Assembly (NCBI RefSeq): GCF_033115175.1
Contig: NC_084836.1
Span: forward strand, 66,964,797-67,028,796
Origin: Lepus europaeus
Taxonomy: Eukaryota > Chordata > Mammalia > Lagomorpha > Leporidae
DNA: 64,000 bases
Reading direction: 5' to 3'
A program made the position numbers and the translations under genes. Below the pieces are notes generated by a model that saw nothing but the letters and a program-made list of their open reading frames with translations, was not told the DNA's origin and made no database searches. This document shows, piece after piece, positions 11,326-21,557 of the stretch (positions within the stretch are counted from its first letter, which is position 1; each line of letters begins with the position of its first letter).

Positions 11326-11929
11326 TCACAAGCACCTCTGAGGGCCTATATTTTTATCTCATCCTGCACCCCACAAATATTTGGGGTGAGCCCACTCATT
11401 TCCCTACAACACCATGACTCGTCCTGCTGTCCTTCCCATTCCGTCCTTTGGGAAAGCCCCCAGATTTGCCCACCAAGAAATTTCCCTCTCCATCCTTAGC
11501 CTTTCCCCCAATCCACCTTCCAGCTGCCTCTGGCAGCTCCCCACCAGAGCAGGTGCTGCCTTCCTCTCGCCTGCCTGTCACAGCTCTGAGGACTCCCTGC
11601 AAGGATGTCAGTGACCATAGGGCACCCTTGTCGCTGTTCCACTGCCTGTCCTGCCATCCTCTGTCCTTTCTGCCTGGGACTCCTTGGGCTGCTTTTGGTT
11701 CCCATCCATGGCTCCCTGTCTCAGCCTCTCCGAAGATGCTGGGGAAGATCCTTATTCTTGGATAAGCCCGGTCAAGTACACAAAGCAGGACCTAGTGACT
11801 CAAGCAAGTCTGGAACAGAAGGACAGGTCCAGGGATACCTATATGGAGGTTCCCGCATCACTGGTCTACTCTACTAGGGACAGAGTAGAGACCAGGGGAA
11901 AGCTTTTTCTGTCTTTGTTCCTTTTTTTC

Positions 11930-12366
11930 TAAGATTTATTTTTTGAAAGGCAAAGTTACAGAAAGAGAAAGAGAAAGAGAAAGAGGAAGAGAAAGAGAAA
12001 GAGAAAGAGGAAGAGGAAGAGAAAGAGAAAGAGAAAGAGAAAGAGAAAGAGAAAGAGAAAGAGAAAGAGAAAGAGAAAGAGAAAGAGAAAGAGAAAGAGG
12101 AGAGGAGATCTTCCGTCTGCTGGCTCACTCCCCAAATGGCTGCAACAGCCAGGGCTGGGCCAGACCAAAGCCAGGAGCTTCCTCCAGATCTCCCTCATGG
12201 ATGCAGGGACCCAAGCACTTGGGCCACCTTCCACTGCCTTCTCAGGCACATTAGCAGGGAGCTGGATGGGAAGTAGAACAACCCAACCAGGACTTGAACC
12301 AGCACCCATATGGGATGCCGGCACCATAGACAGTGGCTTAACCCACTGCGCCACAGCACCAGCCCC
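11930..12366 (-). mobile_element. CSINE with large (GAAAGA)n array
   Basis: Full-length reverse CSINE ending 'ccacagcaccagcccc'. The complement of its usual CT-rich linker has grown into a purine hexanucleotide array of about 150 bp, so the element is some 120 bp longer than usual. Confidence 0.95.
11960..12110 (+). repeat. (GAAAGA)n / (GAAAGAGAAAGAG)n purine array
   Basis: Nearly pure purine tract of GAAAGA units with a few GAGGAA variants, inside the CSINE at 11930-12366. A homopurine-homopyrimidine tract of this length can form H-DNA and is prone to length change. Confidence 0.95.
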
Positions 12367-12427
12367 AAGGGGAAATCTTACACAAATGTAGGGTTACTGA
12401 ATACAGAGCCAAGTTTGGGTTTGGGGG

Positions 12428-12738
12428 AAGATTTATTTATTTGTTTTTGTTTGTTAGTTTGTTTGTTTAATAAGCAGAATGACAGAGAGAGAAGGAGAGA
12501 CAAAGATCTTTCAACTCTAGTTCACTTCCCAAAAGGATAAAATGCCCAGGGCTGGGCCAGGCCAAACCAGGAGCATGGAATTCCATCCAAGTCTCCCTTG
12601 TGGGTTGCAGGGCCCCAAGCATATGGGCCATTGTCCATTGCCTTCCCAGGTACAATATCAAGAAACCAGATCAGAAGCAAAGCAGCCAGGGCTCGAACCT
12701 GCGCTCCAATACAGGATATTGGTGTTGTCAATGCTTGA
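12428..12738 (-). mobile_element. CSINE
   Basis: Reverse CSINE starting 'agatttatttatttgtttttgtt' and running through 'agggctgggccaggccaaacc' to 'ctccaatacaggatattgg'. Its head runs straight into the next + fragment. Confidence 0.85.
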
Positions 12739-12885
12739 GCCCCTGCCATCCACGTGGGAGGCCCAGCTGGAGTTCCTGGCTCCTGGCTCCTGGCTGTTGA
12801 GGCCATTTGGCAAGTAAACCACCAGATCTCTCCCTCTCTCTCTCTCTGTCACTCTTCCTTTTAAATATAAATAAAGTGTTTTTTT
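12739..12885 (+). mobile_element. CSINE, 5'-truncated
   Basis: Starts in mid-element ('cttgagcccctgccatccacgtggg') and continues to the tail 'ttttaaatataaataaagtg'. The head is absent. Confidence 0.8.
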
Positions 12886-13192
12886 AAGATTTATTTATTT
12901 ATTTGAAAGTCAGAGTTACACAGAGAGAGGGGAGGCAGAGAGAGAGAGAGGTCTTCCATTGGATGGTTCACTCCCCAGATGGCCACAATGGCTGGAGCTC
13001 TGCCAATACGAAGCCAGGAGCCAAGAGCCTGGTGCAGGGGTCCAAGGACCTGAGCCATCTTCTACTGCTTTCCCGGGCCATAGCAGAGAGCTGGACAGGA
13101 AGTGGAGTGGCCGGGTCTTGAAGTGGCGCCCACATGGGATGCCGGTGCTTCAGGCCAGGGCTTTAACCTACTGCACCACAGTGCCGACCCCT
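12886..13192 (-). mobile_element. CSINE
   Basis: Reverse copy: 'aagatttatttatttatttgaaag' to 'ccacagtgccgacccc'. Third member of a run of four adjacent SINEs. Confidence 0.95.
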
Positions 13193-13235
13193 AAATAGTG
13201 TTTTATATATATTAAAAAAAAAAAAAAAAAAAAAA

Positions 13236-13538
13236 GGCAGGCGCCGCGGCTCAATAGGCTAATCCTCCGCCTGTGGTGCCGGCACCCCGGATTCTGTCCC
13301 AGTTGCTCCTCTTCCAGTCCAGCTCTCTGCTATGGCCCAGGAAGGCAGTGGAGGATGGCCCAAGTGCTTGGGCCCTGCACCCACATGGGAGACCGGGAGG
13401 AGGCACCTGGCTCCTGGCTTCGGATCAACATGGTGCGCTGGCCGCAGCAGCCACTGGGTGGTGAACCAACGAAAAAAAGGAAGACCTTTCTCTCTCTCAC
13501 TGTCCACTCTGCCTGTCAAAAAAAAAAAAAAAAAAAAC
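13236..13538 (+). mobile_element. CSINE, young subfamily
   Basis: Head 'aggcgccgcggctcaataggctaatcctccgcc', internal 'gaccgggaggaggcacctgg', end 'ctgcctgtc(A)n'. It sits next to a poly(A) run at 13214-13235. CpG pairs are largely retained, consistent with a recent insertion. Confidence 0.95.
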
Positions 13539-13689
13539 TTAAGATCAGCAGAGTTTCCTCATGAGGCTCCACCCTAGTGAAATAATCCAACCCCATCACT
13601 TCCCAAAGGCCTGCCTTTAAACACCATAACTGGGTTAACTTGTTAACATCAACATAAGGTGCAGGGGATGAAACTTCTGAGCTAGTGGG

Positions 13690-14110
13690 ACAAATGTGGT
13701 ATTTGAGATGAGAACTAAAGGATGTGAGAGTGAGCCCGGCCATGTGAGAATGTTCCAGGCAGAGGGCGGAGCAGCTTCGCTCAGTGTGTCAGGATACAGG
13801 GAGCCCCCTGTAGCTGGATTCTGGGAATGTTTCTACAACAGCAGAATGCTACCCGGAGATTCTAAGTAACATAATCTGAACACATTTGCAAAGATCAGTT
13901 TAACCACTTTTCTAGAGGGAGAGTAGACTTTTGGAGCCCAGCTAAGATGTTATTATTGTGGATCAGCGAGAGATGTTAGCGGTTTGGACCAAATTAGATT
14001 TTGGAAGGAGTATGGGGTAGAAAAATGTGGGATATCTTTTTATTCTCCATGACTAGCGTGATGTCTGTCTAGACAGTCAATAAATGTTTGATGAATGAAT
14101 TAAGAATTAA
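13690..14110. repeat. Ancient repeat remnant, probably LINE-derived
   Basis: Shows 'tgttccaggcagagggcggagcagc', 'agcgagagatgttagcggtttggacc' and 'tcaataaatgtttgatgaatgaat', phrases typical of old mammalian LINE-type interspersed sequence. Family not certain. Confidence 0.45.
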
Positions 14111-14229
14111 TTGATCCAACTGAATGAAGACTCTGAGCTGGAACTGCAATCATCCATCCTGAAGCTTCCACTGAAATCTCATCCCATCTCCGCCCTGGAG
14201 GTGAACAGCACCGGCCCTAGGATACGATG

Positions 14230-14825
14230 CACATATCTGTTCATTCTGAGAACCGATAGGGAGATGACAAATAACGGGGCAGGAAAATGGACAAAAGACA
14301 CCCTTGAGCAGGCATTTCACAGAAGAAGGAACAAGAATGGCCAATAAATACATGAAAAGATTCTCAGCCTCGTTAATAATCGAGGAAATATAAATCCAAG
14401 CCACCAGGAAATTCCATTTTACACCCAACAGATTAACTAAGGACCAAGAATTGGCAAGGGTAGGGTGGCAACCAAGACTCTTGTATACATCAGTGGGCAT
14501 AAATATTGGAAGACAAATTGCAATTATTCAGAAAAGTCAGATACTCATCTATTACAATCCAGCAATTCTCTCCCATATATTCCTGAAGAAATTCCTACCC
14601 ATGTATACCAGGAGAAATGTACCAAAATGTTCAAAGCAGCATTGTTTGTAATTGCAAAAATGTGGAGACAAACCTACGTACTCATCAGCAGGGGAATTAA
14701 CCGCCAAGTTGGTGGGCTACTATCCATCCATGAAAATGAATCAACTACCCACACCAACATGGATGAAATCTACAAAGATTTGACAGACCGTCAAAGATGT
14801 CTATGAACAGTATCATATAACACTT
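14230..14825 (+). mobile_element. LINE-1 fragment (ancient L1M type, ORF2 end/3' region)
   Basis: Classic L1 sense phrases: 'aaaatggacaaaagacaccc', 'ggcatttcacagaagaagg', 'aatataaatccaagccacca', 'attctctcccatatattcctgaa', 'ttcaaagcagcattgtttgtaattgc'. Interrupted by stops and indels; no intact frame. Confidence 0.85.
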
Positions 14826-14849
14826 AAAATGGCTTTAAGAAAAGGAAGA

Positions 14850-15150
14850 AGGGGTCAGTGTTGTGGTGTAGCGGGTTAAGCTGCTGACTGCAACACTAGC
14901 ATCCCATATGGGTGTCAGTTTGAATCCCAGCTGCTCTACTTCTGATCCAGCTTCTTGCTAGAAAAAGTAAAGGATGGTCCAAGTGTTTGGATGCCTGCCA
15001 CCCATGTGGGAGGCAAAGTCAGCCTGGCCCAGCCCCAGCCATTATGGATATTTGGGGAGTAAATCAGCAGATGGAAGACCTCTCTCTTCCTGCTTCTCTC
15101 TCTGTAAGTCTGCCTTTCAAATAAATAAATCTTTTTTAAAAATAAAAAAG
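14850..15150 (+). mobile_element. CSINE
   Basis: From 'ggggtcagtgttgtggtgtagcggg' to 'gcctttcaaataaataaatc'. Upstream neighbour of a second + copy. Confidence 0.95.
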
Positions 15151-15153
15151 GAG

Positions 15154-15548
15154 GGGCTGGCACTGTGGCATAGCGGGTAAAGCCACCACCTGCAGGGCCA
15201 GCATCCTATATGGGTGCCAGTTTGGGTCCCAGCTGCTCCACTTCTGATCCAGCTCTCTGCTATGGCCTGGGAAAGCAATGGAAGATGGCCCATGGCCCAA
15301 GTCCTTGGGCCCCTGCACCCGTGTGGGAGACCTGGAAGAAGCTCCTGGCTCCTGGCTTCAGATCGGTGCACCTCCAGCCAACTGGGGAGTGAACCAGTGG
15401 ATGGAAGACCTCTCTCTCTCTCTCTCTCTCTGCCTTTCCTTCTCTGTGTGTTTGGGGAGTGAGTCAGTGGATAGAAAACATCTCTCTCTCTCTCTGCCTC
15501 TCTGTAATTCTGCCTCTCAAATAAATAAATAAATAAATCTTAAAAAGA
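15154..15548 (+). mobile_element. CSINE with internal tail duplication
   Basis: A standard CSINE, except that the segment 'tttggggagtgagtcagtggatagaaaacatctctc' near 15450 repeats the end of the body after a first 'actggggagtgaaccagtggatgg'. The element thus carries two end modules, from internal duplication or template switching. Confidence 0.9.
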
Positions 15549-15607
15549 AAATGCTACGGAGACTCCACTGCGTATACTCACAGAAGGCTTTAATAAAGGA
15601 AAAAGTG

Positions 15608-15947
15608 GCCGGCGCCGCGGCTCACTAGGCTAATCCTCCACATGGGGGCCCGCACCCCAGGTTCTAGTCCTGGTTGGGGCGCCGGATTCTGTTCCGGTTG
15701 CTCCTCTTCCAGTCCAGCTCTCTGCTGTGGCCCAGGAAGGCAGTGGAGGATGGCCCAAGTGCTTGGGCCCTGCACCCGCATGGGAGACCAGGAGGAAGCA
15801 CCTGGCTCCTGGCTTCGGATCAGCACAGCACACCAGCCATAGCAGCCATTTGGAGTGTGAACCAACGGAAAGGAAGACCTTTCTTTCTGTCTCTCTCTTT
15901 CTCTCACTGTCTAACTCTGCCTGTCAAAAAATAAAAAAATAAAAAAT
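15608..15947 (+). mobile_element. CSINE, young subfamily
   Basis: Head 'ggccggcgccgcggctcactaggc', end 'ctgcctgtcaaaaaat'. Flanked by the imperfect duplication aaggaaaaag. A short second copy of the 'ggttctagtcctggttggggc' region precedes the linker. Confidence 0.95.
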
Positions 15948-16514
15948 TAAGGAAAAAGCAATGAAGCATAAGAAATTAAAAAAAAACAACAACTGCAGTG
16001 CAGTGAGCTGATATTCTCAAGGTCACATCATCAATGAGTAGTGTCCCCAAAAGTCTCGACTCCAGTTCTTAGCTAGCTGTTCATAGCACATCACAATGGC
16101 TTCTACTTTCTATTCTACCTGCGTGTCTTCCTTGGCTCAGCAGAGACAGTCCAATGGCAGAGATTAAAATCTTATTCATGCCTTCTACATGGAAATGAAG
16201 CCGGTATACAGATTCTTCATGCAAATTCAAAGAATTTTCTTCCCCAGAAAATTCTTAACAAAGAACCCTTCTGCCACCAGCTCTTCACCGATGCCTCCCT
16301 CACAAGCCGGGACACCAGTGACCGTTTCTCCTCCGCCGCCCACTGTTTTCTGTCTTTCAGAGAAGATGGCTCACTGTCCTGTACAGGGAACTGAACGAGC
16401 AAGGGAGATTAGGAAGGCCACTGCCCAGTGCCCACCCACCCAGCCCGCCAGCCAGGAGAAACCCATCCTGAGCCATCCAGGAGGAACTACAAATTTTTCA
16501 TGCTCTTCTGTCTG

Positions 16515-16840
16515 GCAGTTCTTAACAACTTTAATTGACAAATTGTGCATATTTGTGAGTCTGCAACCTGATGGTTTTTTGATCTCTATATATACATTGT
16601 ATTAAGAGTCTGCCCAGCTAAGTAACATATCCACCACCCCACACCCATGTCTCATGATTTTGAAATGAGAATGTTAAAAATCCATTTTAGCATTTTTAAA
16701 ATATACAACAGGTTAACTGGGGTCACTATGCCCCACGAATAGATCACACAAAAGGATTCCTCCAGTCCAAGAGAAACTTCCTAACCTTTGATTAACATGT
16801 CCCCAGTCCCGACCCTCCTCCTGTCCACCCCCAGCAGTAT
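16515..16840 (-). mobile_element. LINE-1 fragment, reverse orientation
   Basis: Matches the familiar reverse L1 3' region: 'ttaattgacaaattgtgcatattt', 'tgatggttttttgatc', 'tatacattgtatta', 'aaaatatacaacaggttaactggggtcacta'. Strongly diverged. Confidence 0.7.
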
Positions 16841-17029
16841 TTTTTTTTCTTTTTTCTTTTTTTTTCTGTTGTGTTTTTTTTGTCCTTGCCTTTCTCTCCA
16901 CCCCCACCTCCCATCAACATAGAGCCCTGAATCCCTCCGTCTGGGCTTTCAGATGGAACTGTGGCCAGCCTCAAACCCGCCTGCTTTTTCTGCTCTAAGC
17001 TACTGCACGCGTTTCCTGTCCACAGGCAG

Positions 17030-17345
17030 GCAGGCAGGCAGAAGCCAATCAAGCCTCTTTCCTGGTGACCTTTGCGGCAAAGAACACCCAGAATGTTGAT
17101 GGGCCGGCTGGGAACCCACCCTCCTAGCTTAGCCAGTCAGTGAAAACGAGGCTCTGCCCCCACCCCCTCCCCAGGGCAGTCGACCAATCCTGAGGAAGAA
17201 AAGCTCAATCTCCTTTCTCCGTCAGCACCGTGCAGGGAGGCTGCCGACCAATGAGAACCTGCCACTGGCAGCCCTCGGAAAGGCTGGCCAATCAGGCCGT
17301 CCTTGTCCCATGGCCTGGTAGGAAAGGCTACTGCTGGCCGCACAC
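17030..17345 (+). promoter_or_regulatory. Four same-strand CCAAT boxes
   Basis: CCAAT at 17045-17049, 17184-17188, 17248-17252 and 17288-17292, all on the + strand, in GC-rich repeat-free sequence about 2.3 kb upstream of ATP5MC2 exon 1. It could be an NF-Y-bound distal element or the promoter of an unannotated transcript. No TATA box or exon is demonstrable. Confidence 0.35.
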
Positions 17346-17540
17346 CCTTTCCATCCTGGGCGCGCTTTCCCTCGGTGAAGGAAAGAAGGCCCCTTCCCTA
17401 AGCCCACGCGTGGTGAAGACGATTCCAGACGCTCAGCTCATCTTTTGCTCTCTTTAAATTCACCGCTCCTTCGCTCTCCTCTATGCACTTTTTATTATCT
17501 AACTGAATTCTATCTGAATGCTGCTTCAGACCCTGCAGCC

Positions 17541-17558
17541 ACACACACACACACACAC
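17541..17558. repeat. (CA)n microsatellite, short
   Basis: Nine CA units in repeat-free sequence. Confidence 0.8.
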
Positions 17559-17899
17559 CCGTCCTCAGCCTCCCCACGGATCTCTCTCCACCAACATGTC
17601 AGCTAACTTGTTTTGCGTGATTCATGCAGTAGCTGAAAAAATTTTGTGATCGTTGTCCGGGGACTCCCACTGCAAGGATCTTGCAATAAACAGTCTTTAG
17701 GGAGCAGTGTAGAGCTGAGTTGCAACGTGCCTCACTGTTAGTAATAATAGCCATGATGGTGACGATGCTAACTTTTTTTTTTTTTTTAAATTCTTACTGA
17801 GTACCAAGGAACGTCTCACCTATATTAGCCCAGCACTGGCTGTGGGGTGCGCACTGTTACTGTTCTTGGGTAAACAGATTGCCCAAGGTCACAGCTGGA

Positions 17900-18700
17900 A
17901 CGACGGCATCCAGAGCCTTAGGGGGGTCAGGGACCGGCCGCGGGGACCGAGTGTGAGCCCCCCAGCAGGAAGCTGCAGCCCCCCCCCCCCCGTGTGCTGC
18001 GGCGGGGAGCCCCCCGGGGGGGTGGACCCCTGCCCAGCCCGGCGCTGCGGTAAAGACCTGTTGATGAGACCCAAGGAGCCCCGGTTCCAGGCCTGCCCGG
18101 CCCGGGGCGGCGGATTTGGGGCCTTCCGGGGGAGGGGGGGAACCTGTGAGAATCCGAGCCGAGCGGGACTCGGGCAAAGCGGGGACCCCGCACCCGCCTC
18201 GCCGCGCCCGCGTCTCCCACCCCCACCCCACCCGACCCCTCCTCGCAGGAGCTCGGGGCCATAAAAATGCAGATGGAGGATCCGTGTGAAATAACGGGCC
18301 CATATAAATCCCTCTGCCGCCCGCCTGCAAGATGGATTGGCCGCATTGAAATTCCTCCGCGAGGATAATTAAACTCGGGGCCTCATCCGGGCAAAATTAC
18401 ATTCCTGTAATGGCGTCGCTCGGGGTCCCGGGAAATTGCTCCGCGGGCTTTCAGCGCCGGTTTTTATCGCCGGCCGGGGTGTGCCTGGCTGCGGCTCGCC
18501 TCTCCTCCGGGACCGTAAAGCTGCTGCCGTGATTTATCCTCCCCTTCTCCCAAATCCGATTAAATGGAGGAGCTCGGGGCCCGGGGCGCCGCGGGGCCCG
18601 GGGAGCCGGGAGGGGGCGGCGGGGAGGACGGGGCCAAGGAGCGGAGGACAAACGGCCCCTCCGAGGGAGGCGGATTTGGCTTTATTTACAGCCGCGGCTT
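17900..18700. promoter_or_regulatory. CpG island with candidate regulatory block C
   Basis: Very CpG-rich from 17.93 kb. The 18250-18480 core alternates GC-rich DNA with AT cores: CCATAAAAA (18259-18267), CATATAAAT, ATTGG (18336-18340), GATAATTAAA (18364-18373), a TEAD-like ACATTCC (18399-18405) and TTTTTATCG (18461-18469). This resembles conserved non-coding elements around HOX clusters. No exon is recognised; it lies about 1.2 kb upstream of the ATP5MC2 promoter. Confidence 0.45.
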
Positions 18701-18701
18701 G

Positions 18702-18740
18702 CTTTTTATTTATTTATTTATTTTATTTATTTATTTTTAT
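18702..18740. repeat. (TTTA)n stretch
   Basis: Tandem TTTA units with one irregular unit at the edge of the CpG-rich block; not attached to a SINE body. Confidence 0.85.
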
Positions 18741-19379
18741 GGTGAGCCTCCCCCCACCCCCACTCCGTCTTTTCTTGCACTGCGTCCAGGCGCAATGCCC
18801 TGGACGGACGGCTGGGTTTGGAAGCCGGGCGGGCCTTGCCGCCCTCCTGCAAAGTGCTTGCTGCTCAGGGCCTAGACTGGGAGAGACAAAGGGGCCTAGG
18901 GGAAGAGACGATGGCCCCGAAGCCTTCCCCCGGTTGCTTCCTCCAGGAGAGAGAGAGGGCGAGGGGCTTTGCAGAGGGCACCCCCATGAGGATGCTGCGT
19001 GGCTAGCGCCGCTCGTGGAGGTGAAACTTGGGCAGAGGCCCCGGGCACGTGTCCTTACTGCTTGTCACCCGTGCTGGTCATTCCTACTTGCTCTTAGGAC
19101 TCAGGCAAGAGTTGTACTTACGGTATTTAGCCTCTTTTAGTTTTCTCAACGCTTATCAACCACATTAAAAAAAAAAATAGGAAAAGGGGAAAAAACGGCG
19201 AAGTCACTAGAAACAGCTGGGGTATTTTGCTGACTTCACCCATTGAACTGTTTCCCATACAATGGTGCCAAGGTCCAGAGGCAACTTTATTTTCCTCCTG
19301 CTACATTTTACGCACTGAACCCCAATTCCGATTGCATGCTATTTAACACTACATTTCTGAGGCTTTTTTTTTTTTTATT

Positions 19380-20390
19380 GCAATGTGACTGCGCACGCTC
19401 GGAAAGCAGTCCAAGATTCCAAACGCTGCGCAGGCCAAGCTGTGGATCAGCTCGCTCTGCGGAACTGGCCTCATTTCTGCACTCGGTCGCCTCCCGAGTA
19501 GTTCTCCTGTAGTTCCTCTTCTCCCACGCCAGGTGGCGCGACGTGCCGGACGGCGCCACGGAGCTGGCAGGCGGCGCTGTGGTCGACCTTCAACGTTGCC
19601 ACCTCTCTATCCGTGGCGGCGGGCGCCTCGTTGGTCCGGGCCGCGCATGCGCAGAGCCTTCCCGTCGGTGTCCCGCCCTCCCCCTCCCCTCTGTCTTCTC
19701 TGCACTGGGAGCAGGTAAGGCCTTGGGGCCGCGTGCCCTGTGTGCGCGGCGCACGCGCGCGCGGGGGCTGCTCACGGCGCGCGGATGCTTTCGGGCCCTT
19801 GCGGTGCTGGGTCCCACACCCCGGCCCTCGTGCCCTCCCCGGCGCCCGGGAGCCGCCCCTGCCCGCGTGCCGGTGACCTCCAGCCGCGCGGGCCTGGCGC
19901 CATCTTGGGCGTCTCGCGGCGGGAGCGTGCCGCGGGGCTGGCGGGAGTCCGATCCGGGAGTGCCCTTCCTCCTCCTGCTCCGACCCGACCTCACTGACGC
20001 CCCCTTCTCGCCCTTGTGGCTTTTCCAGAGTTGTCACGACCCCCGGGGCTGCCCGCTCCTGCCTCGGCTTCCTCCTCTCACCCCGACACGTGGTTTTGTG
20101 CTTGCTCCGGTGCGCGGAACAGCGATGGTGGTTGGCTGTCCCGAGCGCCCGTTGCCTCTGGTCGGTTTTAGTAAAGCGGGGACGTGGCGCAAGCAGCCCC
20201 TCGGGGTTGTGGCTGCGGAGAGCCGGGGCCGCAGAGGCCGGCCGCTTGGTTTGCAGCCATTGCTTCCTCCCCCCGGTCTGGTTCTGCTTTCCCGGCTCTC
20301 GGGTGAAGCTGGAAAAAGCCCAAGAGCGGGGAAGAGAAGGGGCTCCGTCACAGGTGTGGTGAAGCCAAGCAAGTAGGAGCTCTGAGTGGT
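19380..20390 (+). promoter_or_regulatory. ATP5MC2: ATP5MC2 CpG-island promoter
   Basis: TATA-less CpG-rich region around non-coding exon 1. It contains a perfect NRF-1 consensus CGCGCATGCGCA (19642-19653), the expected regulator of nuclear oxidative-phosphorylation genes, and a YY1-type GCGCCATCTTGG (19897-19908) in the start of intron 1. The start site cannot be fixed from sequence and is probably dispersed over about 19.56-19.66 kb. Confidence 0.85.
19600..19714 (+). other. ATP5MC2: ATP5MC2 exon 1 (leader exon; 5' boundary approximate)
   Basis: The 3' end is defined by the strong donor CAG|GTAAGG (GT at 19715-19716). Splicing to the acceptor at 22237/22238 keeps an upstream ATG (19647-19649) in frame with the canonical start, with no stop between, giving a possible 33-residue N-terminal extension. 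From memory, a longer human isoform has a similar extension (LCLLC.GS..ATAP). The upstream ATG context is weak (C at -3). Exon start is not determined. Confidence 0.75.
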
Positions 20391-20859
20391 GTCCTTGCCC
20401 GAGGTGTGGGTTAACAGCCCTGCACTACCCGAGGTTGAGTGGCCAGTCCGGGCTTGTTACCCGTTGTGCTGGGCTTATTACATGCCAGCGCCACATTAAA
20501 ATGTGCACATGTTAATTTTTAAGTTCACATTTCATTCCCCTATGAAATGCATTTTACAAATGATATTAAGGCTTAATTTCCTTAGGAGAAATGTTATCCC
20601 TTTTATAAAAACGTCAAGCGAATGATTGGATTTTGACCCAAGAAAATCCGATTTGGGTTAGCCTTTCGTGGATGGGCAGACGTCAGTTCTAGGTCAGATG
20701 AGAGTTGAGAGTAAGATGCTGGGTTCATAGGTTTTAGAACGTGGGGCAGTCAGTCCATTTCATTTAAGGAAGTGGCGTTTAACAAGCGTTAGCATTCACT
20801 CCGTGTGTCAGCCTGGGGCCTGTTAGAAAGCATGGACCTCAGGGGTGGAAAGGTTTGGT

Positions 20860-21125
20860 GTGAAGGCGCAGGCACTCTGCCTAGCCATTAAGCCCTGGTT
20901 GCAAACCCCACATCCTGCTATGGGAGCGCCTGGATGCAAGCCACAGCTTCCTGCTGATGTACACCCTGGGAGGACAGCAGGCTCAAGAACAGTGGTCCCT
21001 GCCACCTGCATTGGACAGGTGAATTGAGTTCCAGGAGCCTGGCTTCAGCCTCACCTATGGGAGGCATTTGGCAGTGAGCCAGTGGACCGAAGTACTTTCT
21101 GTCTCTGTGCCCCTCAAATAAAATC
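20860..21125 (+). mobile_element. CSINE, old, in ATP5MC2 intron 1
   Basis: Diverged body: 'ctagccattaagccctggttgc', 'cttcctgctgatgtacacc', 'catttggcagtgagccagtgg', 'cccctcaaataaaat'. Confidence 0.8.
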
Positions 21126-21307
21126 GGGCTTTAAGACCAAGCTCTTAAAGGAACACTATAGGTGTTCCTTCAAAAAAATTATTTAATTAAATGTACCCCT
21201 TACCTGTAAGAAGGATAGATTATTTGAAATACAGGGCACTTGGGCCTTATCACCAGAGATCTTGACCGGGAAGGTCTAAAATGAGGCTCAAGAATATATA
21301 TTTCTTC

Positions 21308-21557
21308 TTTACTTTTTTTTTTTAATTTGAAAGAGTGTCAGGGAGAGTCACAGAGGGCTTCCATCCGCTGGTTCACTCCCCACTTGGCTGCAACTGGGCC
21401 AAGCCGGAGCCAGGAGCTTCTTCCAGGTCTCTCACATGGGTGCAGGGGCCCAAACGCTTGGCCATCTTCCACTCCTTTTTCCAGGCACAATTCCAGGGAG
21501 CTGGATTAGAAGTGGAGCAGCCAGGACCCAATGGGATGCCAGCATCAGGCCCCTAAG
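21308..21557 (-). mobile_element. CSINE, partial, in ATP5MC2 intron 1
   Basis: Reverse copy from (T)n 'aatttgaaagagtgtcaggg' to 'gggatgccagcatcaggcccc'. Part of the head is deleted. Confidence 0.85.

Noticed and set aside
16189-16605. 138-codon plus-strand frame
   Set aside because: Its second half is reverse-strand L1 and the rest has no recognisable similarity or exon signals.
1-19000. CALCOCO1 or HOXC coding exons in the left flank
   Set aside because: No reading frame resembles them. By recalled human distances they lie beyond the left edge.
18436-19140. 234-codon frame in the CpG island
   Set aside because: It contains the simple (TTTA)n stretch translated as repeated F/I/Y/L and has no domain. 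A base-composition artefact.
19543-20376. 277-codon plus-strand frame through exon 1 and intron 1 of ATP5MC2
   Set aside because: It starts at GTG, runs straight through the strong donor at 19714 into intron, and is explained by CpG-island base composition. Only its exon-1 part is of interest.
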